Shown here piece by piece: positions 35,460 to 43,398 of a stretch of 64,000 bases of DNA. The DNA lies in contig NZ_JACEGA010000001.1 in the NCBI RefSeq assembly GCF_014174405.1, positions 3,512,501 to 3,576,500 on the forward strand, in the 5' to 3' direction. Positions within the stretch are counted from its first letter, which is position 1. Every line of letters starts with the position of its first letter. The position numbers and the translations under genes were made by a program. The notes under the pieces were generated by a model. That model was given only the letters and a program-made list of their open reading frames with translations. It was not told where the DNA came from and searched no databases. This DNA is from Variimorphobacter saccharofermentans (GTDB lineage: Bacteria > Bacillota > Clostridia > Lachnospirales > Lachnospiraceae).

Positions 35460-35637
35460 AATGTCCTCCTTTCGCTGAATAATAAGAAGTAAATTGATAT
35501 AAATATTATAACTCCGTAGCCACACTTTGCAAAGTGTGATTTATATAATATTTTATCTAAATATTTCGGTGTTTTTAAGACTAAAAAAGATACTGGCTCT
35601 ATGTCCAGTATCTTTGTAACATTTTAAAAAATGGGTT

Positions 35638-36039
35638 CTATTTAATCTTCAACTTTTCATATATTTCTTCTATTTCATGATTTGCACCAGTAAAATTAGG
35701 CCAAGCATCCACATTATCATTTTTTCTTCGTGGAATGATATGTATATGAAAATGCGGAACAGATTGACCAGCACTTTCATCACTTGCATTTAGCAAATTC
35801 ACTCCGTCATATCCACATTCATCTACACAATAATTTGCAACCTTTTTTACTGTAGCCATTAAATAATTAAGAATGTCTTCATCACAATCAAGAATATTTT
35901 TAATGTGCTTTTTAGGTATTGCAACCATGTGACCATCAACATCTTTTGCAATATCCATAAAAACCATTGTATGTTCATCTTCATACACTTTTAAACTAGG
36001 AATATCTCCATTTACTATTTTACAAAATATACAATCCAT
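35638..36039 (-). CDS. HIT family protein
   Basis: A 133-residue histidine-triad nucleotide hydrolase/transferase-like protein (HINT/FHIT superfamily). The triad is HFHIHII near residues 97-103, preceded by an N-terminal CIFCKIV zinc-like pair. HIT enzymes hydrolyse nucleoside phosphoramidates or dinucleotides. It is unusual cargo for a mobilizable element. It is 27 bases downstream of a second HIT gene, so the two are a pair. Confidence 0.85.
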   Translation of the reverse strand: MDCIFCKIVNGDIPSLKVYEDEHTMVFMDIAKDVDGHMVAIPKKHIKNILDCDEDILNYLMATVKKVANYCVDECGYDGVNLLNASDESAGQSVPHFHIHIIPRRKNDNVDAWPNFTGANHEIEEIYEKLKIK

Positions 36040-36066
36040 TTATGACTTGCCTCCACAACTTCAAAT

Positions 36067-36459
36067 TTAGTTAATTCTATCTTTAATTCTTTTTGCAATT
36101 TCACTATTTACATTTTTTGTTTCTTTACCATAAGTCCAACCAAAACCATCTCTTATATATCTTGGAAAAATATGTAGATGATAATGTCCAACATCATTAA
36201 ATTCTCCACCATTTTGCATAATACTATATCCATTAGGTTTATATATCTCTTTCAACGCAGATACAATTTTCTTTGATATTATCATCAAATGCGAAAGAAG
36301 TTCATCGGGTATTTCATCAACATCTAAATAATGTGATTTGGGAACAAGTAATACATGCCCTTCATTTATAGGTTCCATATCCATAAAAGCCATTACTAAT
36401 TCATCTTCATAAATAATATCGGTTACTAATTTTTCTTTGTGACAAAACACACACTCCAT
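36067..36459 (-). CDS. HIT family protein
   Basis: A 130-residue HIT-domain protein. It begins MECVFCHKE (Cys-x2-Cys) and has GHYHLHIFPR as the triad. The ATG at 36459 has TTGGAGG eight bases upstream, so the longer frame from 36507 is not needed. It resembles the adjacent HIT gene only moderately, so the pair is not a recent duplication. It could act on an AMP- or phosphoramidate-modified substrate. Confidence 0.85.
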   Translation of the reverse strand: MECVFCHKEKLVTDIIYEDELVMAFMDMEPINEGHVLLVPKSHYLDVDEIPDELLSHLMIISKKIVSALKEIYKPNGYSIMQNGGEFNDVGHYHLHIFPRYIRDGFGWTYGKETKNVNSEIAKRIKDRIN

Positions 36460-36523
36460 TTCACAATCCTCCAAAAATTTAATATACTCCATTATATCAA
36501 ATTTCACAGATTACACAATCCCT

Positions 36524-37276
36524 TTATCGGTTACGTTCCTGCTGATTTATGACTTCATAAGCCTTATCTCTGTTCGTTCGCTCCAATGCTTCTTTATCTT
36601 CAATCAACTTGTTATACTTATCAGCCAAGTTATTATATTCCTTAACCATTTCATCAAGTTTCTTGTTTAGTTCCCTGCTTTCTTCTTCCATTTGCTTTTT
36701 ATATTCTTTTGCACTTAAACCTCCAGTTCTACGGGTTTCGGTTTCTTCATAACTTTCTACATTGAAGCCGTGATTTCGTAACACCATAGGCATTAGTCTA
36801 TGTATTGATGTTATGAAATCCCTTGTTATCAAAGTTTTACTTGATAATTTTCCATTATCTATGGGTATTATATCTAAATGTAGGTGGGGAACACCTGCCT
36901 CATCATGCACATGACAACAAGCCATTACTATATTATCATTACCAAGCCTTGCACCCATATATTTAATTACTAAATCGTTATATTCATCAATCCTTTCTAT
37001 CGGTAATTCCTCAGGATATGAAAATATACATTCACATATCCAGTTTGAAGCCTTTGTAACCCTGCCACCATTTGCAATTACCTTTTTATTTATAATGTCC
37101 TTACAATCTTGATAAAGTGATTGCTTCGGTGCAATATAAATACGATTTTCTTTGCTTCGTTCCAAGTTTATATCTGGATTACTGATATAATTCTTGTTTA
37201 ATCGTCTGTTGTGTTTGTCAATTCCTCCAAGTTGCCCTGCCTTATAGCATTGACAATGAAAACTGAACTTCGCCAT
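36524..37276 (-). CDS. MobV-family relaxase, short form
   Basis: A 250-residue relaxase. The active block HVHDEAGVPHLHLDIIPID (HxDE..PHxH) is intact, near residues 125-143, and a coiled-coil tail starts near 195. It is shorter than the island A enzyme (456) because the coiled coil is brief. ATG 37276 follows GGAGGG. Conserved catalytic residues suggest it is functional. The hairpin at 37302-37332 upstream is a candidate oriT. Confidence 0.85.
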   Translation of the reverse strand: MAKFSFHCQCYKAGQLGGIDKHNRRLNKNYISNPDINLERSKENRIYIAPKQSLYQDCKDIINKKVIANGGRVTKASNWICECIFSYPEELPIERIDEYNDLVIKYMGARLGNDNIVMACCHVHDEAGVPHLHLDIIPIDNGKLSSKTLITRDFITSIHRLMPMVLRNHGFNVESYEETETRRTGGLSAKEYKKQMEEESRELNKKLDEMVKEYNNLADKYNKLIEDKEALERTNRDKAYEVINQQERNR

Positions 37277-37301
37277 AAAATCCCTCCTCTCAAACACCAG
37301 T

Positions 37302-37374
37302 AGCAAGACCGCCTATGCTTCTAAATCTTGCTCCAAGGTGTAAGCCCCTATACCTTGACAAGCAAGGTGGGGCT
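37302..37374. other. Candidate oriT and hairpin of island B
   Basis: AGCAAGA pairs with TCTTGCT (37302-37332), and directly after it AGCCCC, ACCTTG pair with CAAGGT, GGGGCT (37343-37374). The two hairpins lie immediately upstream of the relaxase gene, where MobV oriT sites are found; the second also looks like a terminator. Confidence 0.45.
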
Positions 37375-37378
37375 CTTC

Positions 37379-37555
37379 TTATCTTTCCTCCGTTGTCTTT
37401 CTTTCGTATGGTTTTACTTTCGCATAATCATCATCGGTATCTGCTGATATTTGCTTTTGACATTCCTCAATGCCATCTTGTGTTAATGCTTCAATTAAAA
37501 AATCAATAGAAGCATTATAAAAAGTGTCATCATCACATTCTATTATCTTTCCCAT
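37379..37555 (-). CDS. Small acidic protein of unknown function
   Basis: A 58-residue frame with a strong GGGAGG ribosome site. It starts MGKIIECDDDTFYNASIDF and ends in PYERKTTEER, and carries several Asp/Glu. Nothing known is recognised. It precedes the relaxase gene and may be regulatory. Confidence 0.55.
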   Translation of the reverse strand: MGKIIECDDDTFYNASIDFLIEALTQDGIEECQKQISADTDDDYAKVKPYERKTTEER

Positions 37556-37723
37556 TTCGTTCCACCTCCCTTATAAAAAGTGTGATTTTTGATCCTACCT
37601 CACAAAATCAATTTTTTATATTCCTCCAAAAAATATCAAAAATTGAAATTTTTTAAATGAAAAAGGCTATACAGAAAGAACACAACCGATTTCTAACTTG
37701 CATGCTACTTATGAAACAACAAT

Positions 37724-37820
37724 GTAGTACGTAGTAAAACCATTGAAAAGCTTGAAAAATAGCCGAACAGTGGGCTTGTCTGTTCGGCGTAGTTTTACTG
37801 TCGTATGTAGTAAAATTATA
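37724..37820. other. Candidate rolling-circle replication origin
   Basis: GCCGAACAG (37762-37770) and CTGTTCGGC (37780-37788) form a 9-bp stem with a nine-base loop. Around it, GTAGTAAAA-type units occur at 37731 and 37807, with the inverted GTTTTACT at 37792-37799. A stem-loop plus short repeats directly before an HUH Rep gene is the expected origin architecture. Confidence 0.5.
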
Positions 37821-37832
37821 GGAGGTATGTAT

Positions 37833-39086
37833 ATGCAAGTAAGATTATGTGAAATCGTATCAGATGTAGAACACATCAACATTGAAGAAATTGTAAAGGT
37901 ATTAGACAATCAAAAACCATTCAAAGATTATGCCTATATCTTGCACGACAAAGATACTTATAATGAAGCTGATGAAACAAAAAATCCCGAGCATAAAGCA
38001 GGAACACCTAAAAAGGCTCACTACCATATTGCAATTAGACTGGAATATGGTACAGATACCAAGTATATCGCTAACTGGTTAGGTATCAAAGAAAACTTCA
38101 TAAATAAGGTAAAGGGAAAATGGGTTGATATGTTAAAATATCTTACCCACGAAAATGCACCAACCAAATACCAATACACCGAAGACGAAGTAACCAGTAA
38201 TTATAACTGGAAAGTAGAAAAGACTAAAGCAATCAACAAATCTAATAGCGAAACAAGAAAAATCCAAATCATAAATGACATTGTAAGTGGTGTTATTCGT
38301 GAATTTAACTATCACGAACACATAACTATTGACGAATACGATAGATACAAGAAATCTATCGACAATGCATTTAAGTATAGAACCGATATTATAAAGGGGG
38401 CAAAAAGAAATATGGAATGTGTTTATATTACTGGAAAAAGTGGAACTGGCAAAAGTACATATGCACAAATGATGTGCGAAGATAAAGGTTATAGTGTATT
38501 TGTATCAAGTGGCTCTAATGATGTACTTGACGGATATGCAGGGCAAGATTGCATTATTCTTGATGATTTAAGACCAAGTTGTATGGGATTAAGCGACTTG
38601 TTAAAGATGTTAGACAATAATACGGCTTCTACTGTAAAAAGCCGATACAAAAACAAGGTTTTGGAATGCAAACTAATTATAGTAACATCAGTATTAAAGA
38701 TTGATGAATTTTTCAATGGTGTATTTAAGGAACAAAAAGAACCAATCGTTCAGTTAAAACGAAGATGTAAATTACATTTGCGTTTTGAACAAGACCATTA
38801 CTATGCAAGCCTCTTTGATGATAAAAAAGGTGATTACTCCGAAGAATACAAATATGTTAATCCAGTTGCAACAATGTACCCAAAGATAGAACTTACAGAC
38901 GAACAAAAACTTAATTACATCAACACTTTATTAGTTACTGGGGCTGAACTAACTGGCAAGGTTGAAGCCCCTGCCGAAGAAGATAAAGACCCACTAACAG
39001 CCAAAGAACGCTCATTGCAAAACAAGGTTGATATGTTGTACCGACACAACGGCATACTTATGAATGAATTAGATAGAAAGGGGTAA
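37833..39086 (+). CDS. rep: Rep: HUH nuclease fused to P-loop helicase
   Basis: A 417-residue replication initiator. The N-terminal domain has the HUH motif HYHIA (residues 63-67) and a candidate Tyr103 in LKYLTHENAP, as in Rep_2/RepB-like proteins. The C-terminal part is a P-loop helicase with GKSGTGKST (201-209) and DCIILDDLRPS as Walker B. This fusion is the architecture of CRESS-DNA-type Reps. ATG 37833 follows GGAGG by seven bases. Together with the origin region it suggests that island B can replicate as a circle. Confidence 0.85.
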   Translation: MQVRLCEIVSDVEHINIEEIVKVLDNQKPFKDYAYILHDKDTYNEADETKNPEHKAGTPKKAHYHIAIRLEYGTDTKYIANWLGIKENFINKVKGKWVDMLKYLTHENAPTKYQYTEDEVTSNYNWKVEKTKAINKSNSETRKIQIINDIVSGVIREFNYHEHITIDEYDRYKKSIDNAFKYRTDIIKGAKRNMECVYITGKSGTGKSTYAQMMCEDKGYSVFVSSGSNDVLDGYAGQDCIILDDLRPSCMGLSDLLKMLDNNTASTVKSRYKNKVLECKLIIVTSVLKIDEFFNGVFKEQKEPIVQLKRRCKLHLRFEQDHYYASLFDDKKGDYSEEYKYVNPVATMYPKIELTDEQKLNYINTLLVTGAELTGKVEAPAEEDKDPLTAKERSLQNKVDMLYRHNGILMNELDRKG

Positions 39087-39090
39087 TATT

Positions 39091-39249
39091 ATGATTTATA
39101 GATTTTTAATAGAAGATGAATGGGATTATATTGATGATGATTGTATTGATTATGATGATTTAAAAGATTTTTTGAACAAATTAAAACAAGAAGGATACAT
39201 AGTAGAAAAACAATGTTTTTCATCAGATTATGGCTGGATTAACATCTAG
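39091..39249 (+). CDS. Small protein after Rep
   Basis: A 52-residue frame with AAAGGGG before its ATG, four bases after the Rep stop. It is rich in Asp (WDYIDDDCIDYDD) and aromatic residues. No known family is recognised. It could be a small regulator of Rep or the relaxase. Confidence 0.5.
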   Translation: MIYRFLIEDEWDYIDDDCIDYDDLKDFLNKLKQEGYIVEKQCFSSDYGWINI

Positions 39250-39282
39250 TGTGGCTAATATGTGGCTATGGTGTGGCTACAA
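39250..39282. repeat. Island B right arm-type repeats
   Basis: Three exact 11-base-spaced units TGTGGCTAATA, TGTGGCTATGG and TGTGGCTACAA start at 39250, 39261 and 39272. They match the two units at 34355-34376. Confidence 0.7.
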
Positions 39283-39332
39283 CTTTATTTTAGATACTAA
39301 ACTCGCAATTTTTCAAAATTTCAAGACATAAG

Positions 39333-39359
39333 AAAAAGCCCCAAAAATCGGGGCTTTTT
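39333..39359. terminator. Bidirectional terminator at the right end of island B
   Basis: AAAAAGCCCC and GGGGCTTTTT form a perfect stem with a run of T on either strand. It lies between island B and rpsI and would end both rpsI (minus) and the Rep transcript (plus). The element thus supplies rpsI with a terminator in place of the displaced one. Confidence 0.8.
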
Positions 39360-39391
39360 CGGTATTCTTCAAAAAAATCAATTTTCTTCTT

Positions 39392-39408
39392 ATTATCTCT
39401 TTGAGAAC
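39392..39408. repeat. Right attachment core within rpsI
   Basis: ATTATCTCTTTGAGAAC covers the last codons and stop of rpsI. Identical 17 bases are at 21872-21888. Confidence 0.8.
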
Positions 39409-39785
39409 TGAGGTGCACGACGAGCTGCCTTTAAGCCGTACTTCTTTCTTTCCTTCATTCTTGGATCTCTTGTTAAGAAACCTGCCTTCTTAAGAATTGG
39501 GCGGTAATCTGCATCTGCCTGTAATAAAGCTCTGGAGATACCGTGTCTGATAGCACCTGCCTGACCAGTAAATCCTCCACCTCTTACATTTACTAAAACA
39601 TCAAACTTATCTATTGTATCAGTGATGTTAAGCGGTTGACGCACGATTAATTTTAAGGTGTCTAAACCGAAATAGTTATCCATATCTCTCTTATTTATTG
39701 TAATCTTACCTGTACCGGGTACTAAATATACTCTAGCAATACTGCTCTTTCTTCTTCCGGTTCCGTAATATCTTGCTTTAGCCAC
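39393..39785 (-). CDS. rpsI: 30S ribosomal protein S9
   Basis: A 130-residue full-length S9 with [14 protein letters not shown] and the C-terminal [17 protein letters not shown] tail that reaches into the P site. It follows rplM by 28 bases. Its 3' end is the insertion point of two islands, and the stop codon is preserved because the attachment core includes the last codons. Confidence 0.97.
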   Translation of the reverse strand: MAKARYYGTGRRKSSIARVYLVPGTGKITINKRDMDNYFGLDTLKLIVRQPLNITDTIDKFDVLVNVRGGGFTGQAGAIRHGISRALLQADADYRPILKKAGFLTRDPRMKERKKYGLKAARRAPQFSKR

Positions 39786-39813
39786 TGTAATTTCCTCCTT
39801 TCAACCTCTCTGA

Positions 39814-40248
39814 TTAATATTTAATCTGTAATGCTTCTGGTTTCTGAGCTGCATGAGGATGCTCAGCGCCTGCATATACATGTAATTTTGTAATCATATC
39901 TCTTCCTAAAGGTCCCTTAGGAAGCATGCCTTTCACTGCAAGACGGATTACCTCAGCAGAATCCTTTGCCATCATCTGAGCTAAGGTTGTCTCTCTCATA
40001 CCACCTGGGTAATCAGAGTGGTTGTAGTAGATCTTCTGATCCATCTTCTTACCGGTTACTTTGATCTTATCAGCATTTACTACGATTACATAGTCACCTG
40101 TATCAATATGAGGTGTAAAAGTAGGTTTATTCTTACCTCTTAATATAGCGGCAATCTCTGAAGAGAGACGGCCTAATGTATGTCCTGTAGCATCAACTAC
40201 GTACCATTTTCTTTCAATTGTTGCCGGACTAGCCATAAAGCTTTTCAT
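39814..40248 (-). CDS. rplM: 50S ribosomal protein L13
   Basis: A 144-residue L13, an early assembly protein of the large subunit, with [26 protein letters not shown] and [16 protein letters not shown]. Start MKSFMA with AAGGAGG. First gene of the rplM-rpsI pair, read from the promoter at 40403-40431. Confidence 0.97.
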   Translation of the reverse strand: MKSFMASPATIERKWYVVDATGHTLGRLSSEIAAILRGKNKPTFTPHIDTGDYVIVVNADKIKVTGKKMDQKIYYNHSDYPGGMRETTLAQMMAKDSAEVIRLAVKGMLPKGPLGRDMITKLHVYAGAEHPHAAQKPEALQIKY

Positions 40249-40402
40249 CGGTTTACCTCCTTATGAAAATGTATTCACCAATTTCATTATTATCGAATGA
40301 CTGCATATCATAAATAACATTACCTATGCAGGTTTTTTCTAATCACGATCTCAAATACTATTACCGGGGCTTTGGTTAAGTATTCTCACGTCACAATTCA
40401 TT

Positions 40403-40431
40403 ATTATATAACATGTTGCCGTGTGTGTCAA
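40403..40431 (-). promoter_or_regulatory. Promoter of rplM-rpsI
   Basis: On the minus strand TTGACA (40426-40431) and TATAAT (40403-40408) are exactly 17 bases apart, a full consensus. It gives rplM a leader of about 150 bases. Confidence 0.85.
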
Positions 40432-40478
40432 GCTTTTTCCAGAATATTCAGTATCGTCACAATTACAATGGAATTAAC

Positions 40479-40519
40479 CAAAAATCGGCTTAAGTCCGAG
40501 TAACTTAAGCCGATTTTTG
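40479..40519. terminator. Terminator behind the mgtC-like gene
   Basis: AAAATCGGCTTAAGT and ACTTAAGCCGATTTT form a 15-bp perfect stem with a seven-base loop and T/A runs on either side. It ends the mgtC-like transcript and insulates the rplM promoter. Confidence 0.8.
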
Positions 40520-40676
40520 TGTTATTAGGTTCACCAATTAATTGGCATCTATTGGGGGATATTAGCTTCTGTATAAGCTGTTATAATAATACATTATTAG
40601 TAATTATTTGTCAATCTCCAATTGATACCTTTTTTTATTTTTTTAGTATATTTGCTTATATACAGTTATTTTGTTC

Positions 40677-41366
40677 TTATATCTCTTCCGCAAAATCTAC
40701 GCCTTCAATTGCACATATTTTCGCAATGACATCTAATCGAAGTCTCTTTTGCTTTAAACGTAATGTCATGATAGCTGCAACAGACGCACTAGTCCCATAT
40801 GTAGGCTTAACCAATTCTATTGAATCAATATTAATCATTAAACCTTTAATCGTATCAATCACTGCTGTAACGGACACTGATTTGTTGAATTCCACATAAA
40901 CATCTAGTACCTTTGATTTCGACAGCATAAGATTATCCAGTCGATGGAGCACCACTGTAGCGAAAGCAATCAGAATACAGGATATAATAGCTGCTTTATA
41001 AAAGCCGATTCCAATTGCCAATCCCATACATGCCGTTGCCCATAGTCCTGCGGCTGTTGTAAGCCCTTTTACCTGATGTCTTCCTGTTACAATGATGGTA
41101 CCAGCACCCAGAAAACCGATACCGGATATTACCTGAGCTGCTATTCTGGTCGGATCTCCTGCTCCAAACCTCTCAAATACATACTGATTTGTCATAATTG
41201 CCAAAGTGGAGCCCAGACAAACGAGTATATGCGTCCTTAATCCAGCAGGACGTCCGGCTCTTCCTCGTTCATATCCAATGACTCCACCTAGTATAACAGC
41301 TAAGGCAAGTCGTAATACCACAGTGGTGTCATTTATGGAACTTAAATCTGTTGTTAATTCAAACAT
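40677..41366 (-). CDS. MgtC/SapB family membrane protein
   Basis: A 229-residue protein. The hydrophobic N-terminal part shows the MgtC signature GYERGRAGRPAGLRTHILVCLG (pieces GGVIGYERG and RTHILV) and ISGIGFLGAGTI. A C-terminal ACT-like cytoplasmic domain follows from about 140. MgtC proteins affect magnesium and phosphate homeostasis. It lies between truA and rplM, which are usually adjacent. The ATG at 41366 has GGGGG six bases upstream; ATGs at 41372 and 41381 are alternatives. Confidence 0.88.
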   Translation of the reverse strand: MFELTTDLSSINDTTVVLRLALAVILGGVIGYERGRAGRPAGLRTHILVCLGSTLAIMTNQYVFERFGAGDPTRIAAQVISGIGFLGAGTIIVTGRHQVKGLTTAAGLWATACMGLAIGIGFYKAAIISCILIAFATVVLHRLDNLMLSKSKVLDVYVEFNKSVSVTAVIDTIKGLMINIDSIELVKPTYGTSASVAAIMTLRLKQKRLRLDVIAKICAIEGVDFAEEI

Positions 41367-41468
41367 ATGCATCCCCCACAATTGTAATAATGTTACTATA
41401 TATATGATAAAAAATACCTGCTATCATTCTTTATACAATAATATGCAATCGGAATTACTTAACGATTT

Positions 41469-42221
41469 CTAAAATGAGTAATCATTTTCATATTCTATCG
41501 ATATTAAAGTAAGTCCTCTGGCTAATGCAGTAGGGCCGGCAAGATTTCGGTCACTACCCTTTAAAATCTCTATGATTTTTTCAGGCGGATACGCACCTCT
41601 GCCGACCTCGATAAGAGTTCCTGCTATAATGCGAACCATATTATAAAGGAAACCATTACCAGTAATTTTTATATATATCATATCCTCTATCCTATTTATG
41701 TCAATCCTGTAAATGGTCCTAACTGTATCCAATGCCTGGGTTTTTACAGAGCAAAAGCTTTTAAAATCATGCTCTCCAACTAAATAGTTGGCTGCTTCCT
41801 GCATCTTTGCGATATCCAGATCATAATATATAAAATTAGAGTATAAACGCTGAGTGGGTATTTCGATTTTTCGGTTGTATATACGATATTCATAGGTTTT
41901 TTTGCTTTTTACCCTGCGTGGATGGAAGAATGGCTCCACCTCCACAGAGCTTTGGACCCGTATATCCTCCGGTAATCTCTGATTAACGGCAAAGCATATC
42001 TTTTCTGCCGGAATCGCACTGTTTGTATCAAATACAGCCACATTTCCCAGAGCATGGACTCCCGAATCAGTTCTACTTGCACCGATTACATTGATATCCT
42101 CCTTAAGCAGCTCGGATAATGCGTTATTCAGCATTAACTCAATGGTAGGCATCCCTGGTTGAAGCTGCCAGCCACAATAGTTTGTTCCATCATACGCTAC
42201 AACCAACTTAATACGCTTCAT
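41469..42221 (-). CDS. truA: tRNA pseudouridine synthase A
   Basis: A 250-residue TruA, making pseudouridine at positions 38-40 of tRNA. The catalytic Asp is in GASRTDSGVHALGNVAVF (residue about 52), and the start is VAYDGTNYCGWQ. Length is normal. In many Clostridia it follows ecfT, as here. RBS GGAGG. Confidence 0.95.
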   Translation of the reverse strand: MKRIKLVVAYDGTNYCGWQLQPGMPTIELMLNNALSELLKEDINVIGASRTDSGVHALGNVAVFDTNSAIPAEKICFAVNQRLPEDIRVQSSVEVEPFFHPRRVKSKKTYEYRIYNRKIEIPTQRLYSNFIYYDLDIAKMQEAANYLVGEHDFKSFCSVKTQALDTVRTIYRIDINRIEDMIYIKITGNGFLYNMVRIIAGTLIEVGRGAYPPEKIIEILKGSDRNLAGPTALARGLTLISIEYENDYSF

Positions 42222-42263
42222 ATCAGGTCTCCTCCTTCTCCTACTATTACTTAATGTTAGTTA

Positions 42264-42466
42264 GAGTATGGTGTTAAAAGTCGTCAAATTTGAATTCAAT
42301 AAATAATAGAGCATATATATACAGATCGCGAGTACCGGATCAAGCGACCGATATCTAAATCTGGTTGATACAGTATATCCTGCTTGAAGGTAAGGCGAGT
42401 CCAGATGATTATATATGCTCTAATACTCATTTCATTGTCATGAAGCAGATTCTTGACACCCTAATC
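42264..42466. repeat. 203-bp element with GGTGTNAAAAGTC ends
   Basis: The outer arms (42264-42282 and 42448-42466) read GTATGGTGTTAAAAGTC and, inverted, ATTAGGGTGTCAAGAATC, like the ends of the repeat at 2987-3079. A nested palindrome, AGAGCATATATAT against ATATATATGCTCT, is at 42308-42421. It lies between ecfT and truA in the operon, so readthrough would carry the folded RNA. Confidence 0.5.
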
Positions 42467-42471
42467 CTATA

Positions 42472-43290
42472 CTATATAAACGGATTTCTATCAAAAATAC
42501 CAATCACAATCGTTGTAGCAAGATATGTCAGGATGATTACATAGGAAACCACATCCCTTGAATGATATCGCAGTGGTTTCATCTTCGTACGTCCTTCTCC
42601 TCCACGATAGCATCTAGCCTCCATAGCCATTGCCAAATCATTGGCTCTACGGAATGCCGAAACAAAAAGAGGCACTAATAAAGGAATTAAGCTCTTTGCC
42701 TTTTTTATCAATCCACCTGATTCAAAATCAGCACCTCTTGCCATCTGCGCTTTCATAATCTTATCCGTTTCTTCAAGTAGTATCGGAATAAATCGTAACG
42801 CAATCGACATCATCATGGCAATCTCATGAACCGGTACTTTTATATGATTTAACGGATGTAATACCTTTTCAAGACCGTCTGTTAATTGATTAGGCGTTGT
42901 GGTAAATGTCATCAAGGATGACCCTATGATTAGGTAAGTAAGCCTGATTATCGTAAATACACTGTCATATACACCTTTATCAGAGATCTTGATTATTCCA
43001 TATTCAAATATTATTCGATTTCCTGTCTTAAAAAACAGATTAAAAAACGTAGTAAAGAGTAGCAGTACAATAACCGCTTTCAGACCTCTTAAAATGTACA
43101 GAACAGGGACCTTCGACAGTTTAATAGCAGTAAATAGAAATATAGTTACTGCAATATATCCATATAAAGAGTCAAACAAAAATAGCGATAATATAAATAA
43201 AAAGGTTCCGATTAACTTCACTCTTGGATCCAGCCGGTGTATGATGGAACCGGATGGATAATATTGCCCTATGGTAATGTCTCTAATCAT
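42472..43290 (-). CDS. ecfT: ECF transporter T component
   Basis: A 272-residue integral membrane protein, EcfT/CbiQ-like, with about five membrane segments. The Ala-Arg-Gly coupling motifs AQMARGA and MAMEARCYRGG near residues 180-230 contact the ATPases. It is the energy-coupling scaffold that takes up vitamins with separate S components. Start MIRD at 43290 follows GAGG; the frame extends to 43302. Confidence 0.93.
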   Translation of the reverse strand: MIRDITIGQYYPSGSIIHRLDPRVKLIGTFLFILSLFLFDSLYGYIAVTIFLFTAIKLSKVPVLYILRGLKAVIVLLLFTTFFNLFFKTGNRIIFEYGIIKISDKGVYDSVFTIIRLTYLIIGSSLMTFTTTPNQLTDGLEKVLHPLNHIKVPVHEIAMMMSIALRFIPILLEETDKIMKAQMARGADFESGGLIKKAKSLIPLLVPLFVSAFRRANDLAMAMEARCYRGGEGRTKMKPLRYHSRDVVSYVIILTYLATTIVIGIFDRNPFI

Positions 43291-43398
43291 TTTTTTCCTC
43301 ATTCCTGTATAAACATTTATTTATGTTCCATTCATATATGTTTAATCATATGAATTACTTTCTCTAGAACTCTGATATCCTTCATTACAGTTTCTTAT

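Larger units (their letters stand above)
34302..39408. mobile_element. Island B: small mobilizable replicon-like element at rpsI
   Basis: It is bounded by the 12-base core ATTATCTCTTTG at 34302-34313 and the matching end of rpsI at 39392-39408. It holds an integrase (left end, minus strand), two HIT proteins, a MobV relaxase, two small proteins and a CRESS-like Rep with a candidate origin. It has no transfer apparatus. It lies between island A and rpsI, so it is the more recent insertion or shares the same target by tandem accretion. Confidence 0.75.

Noticed and set aside
38133..38468. Minus-strand open frame inside the Rep gene
   Set aside because: Lies wholly inside the well-supported Rep frame, has low-complexity composition and no ribosome site.
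39333..39359. tRNA or ribosomal RNA as the island target
   Set aside because: No tRNA-like fold was found at any of the three cores; the repeated sequence is the rpsI end.
40520..40676. Riboswitch or T-box upstream of rplM
   Set aside because: No T-box AGGGTGGNACCGCG-like core or known riboswitch core is present; the region is AT-rich with small repeats.
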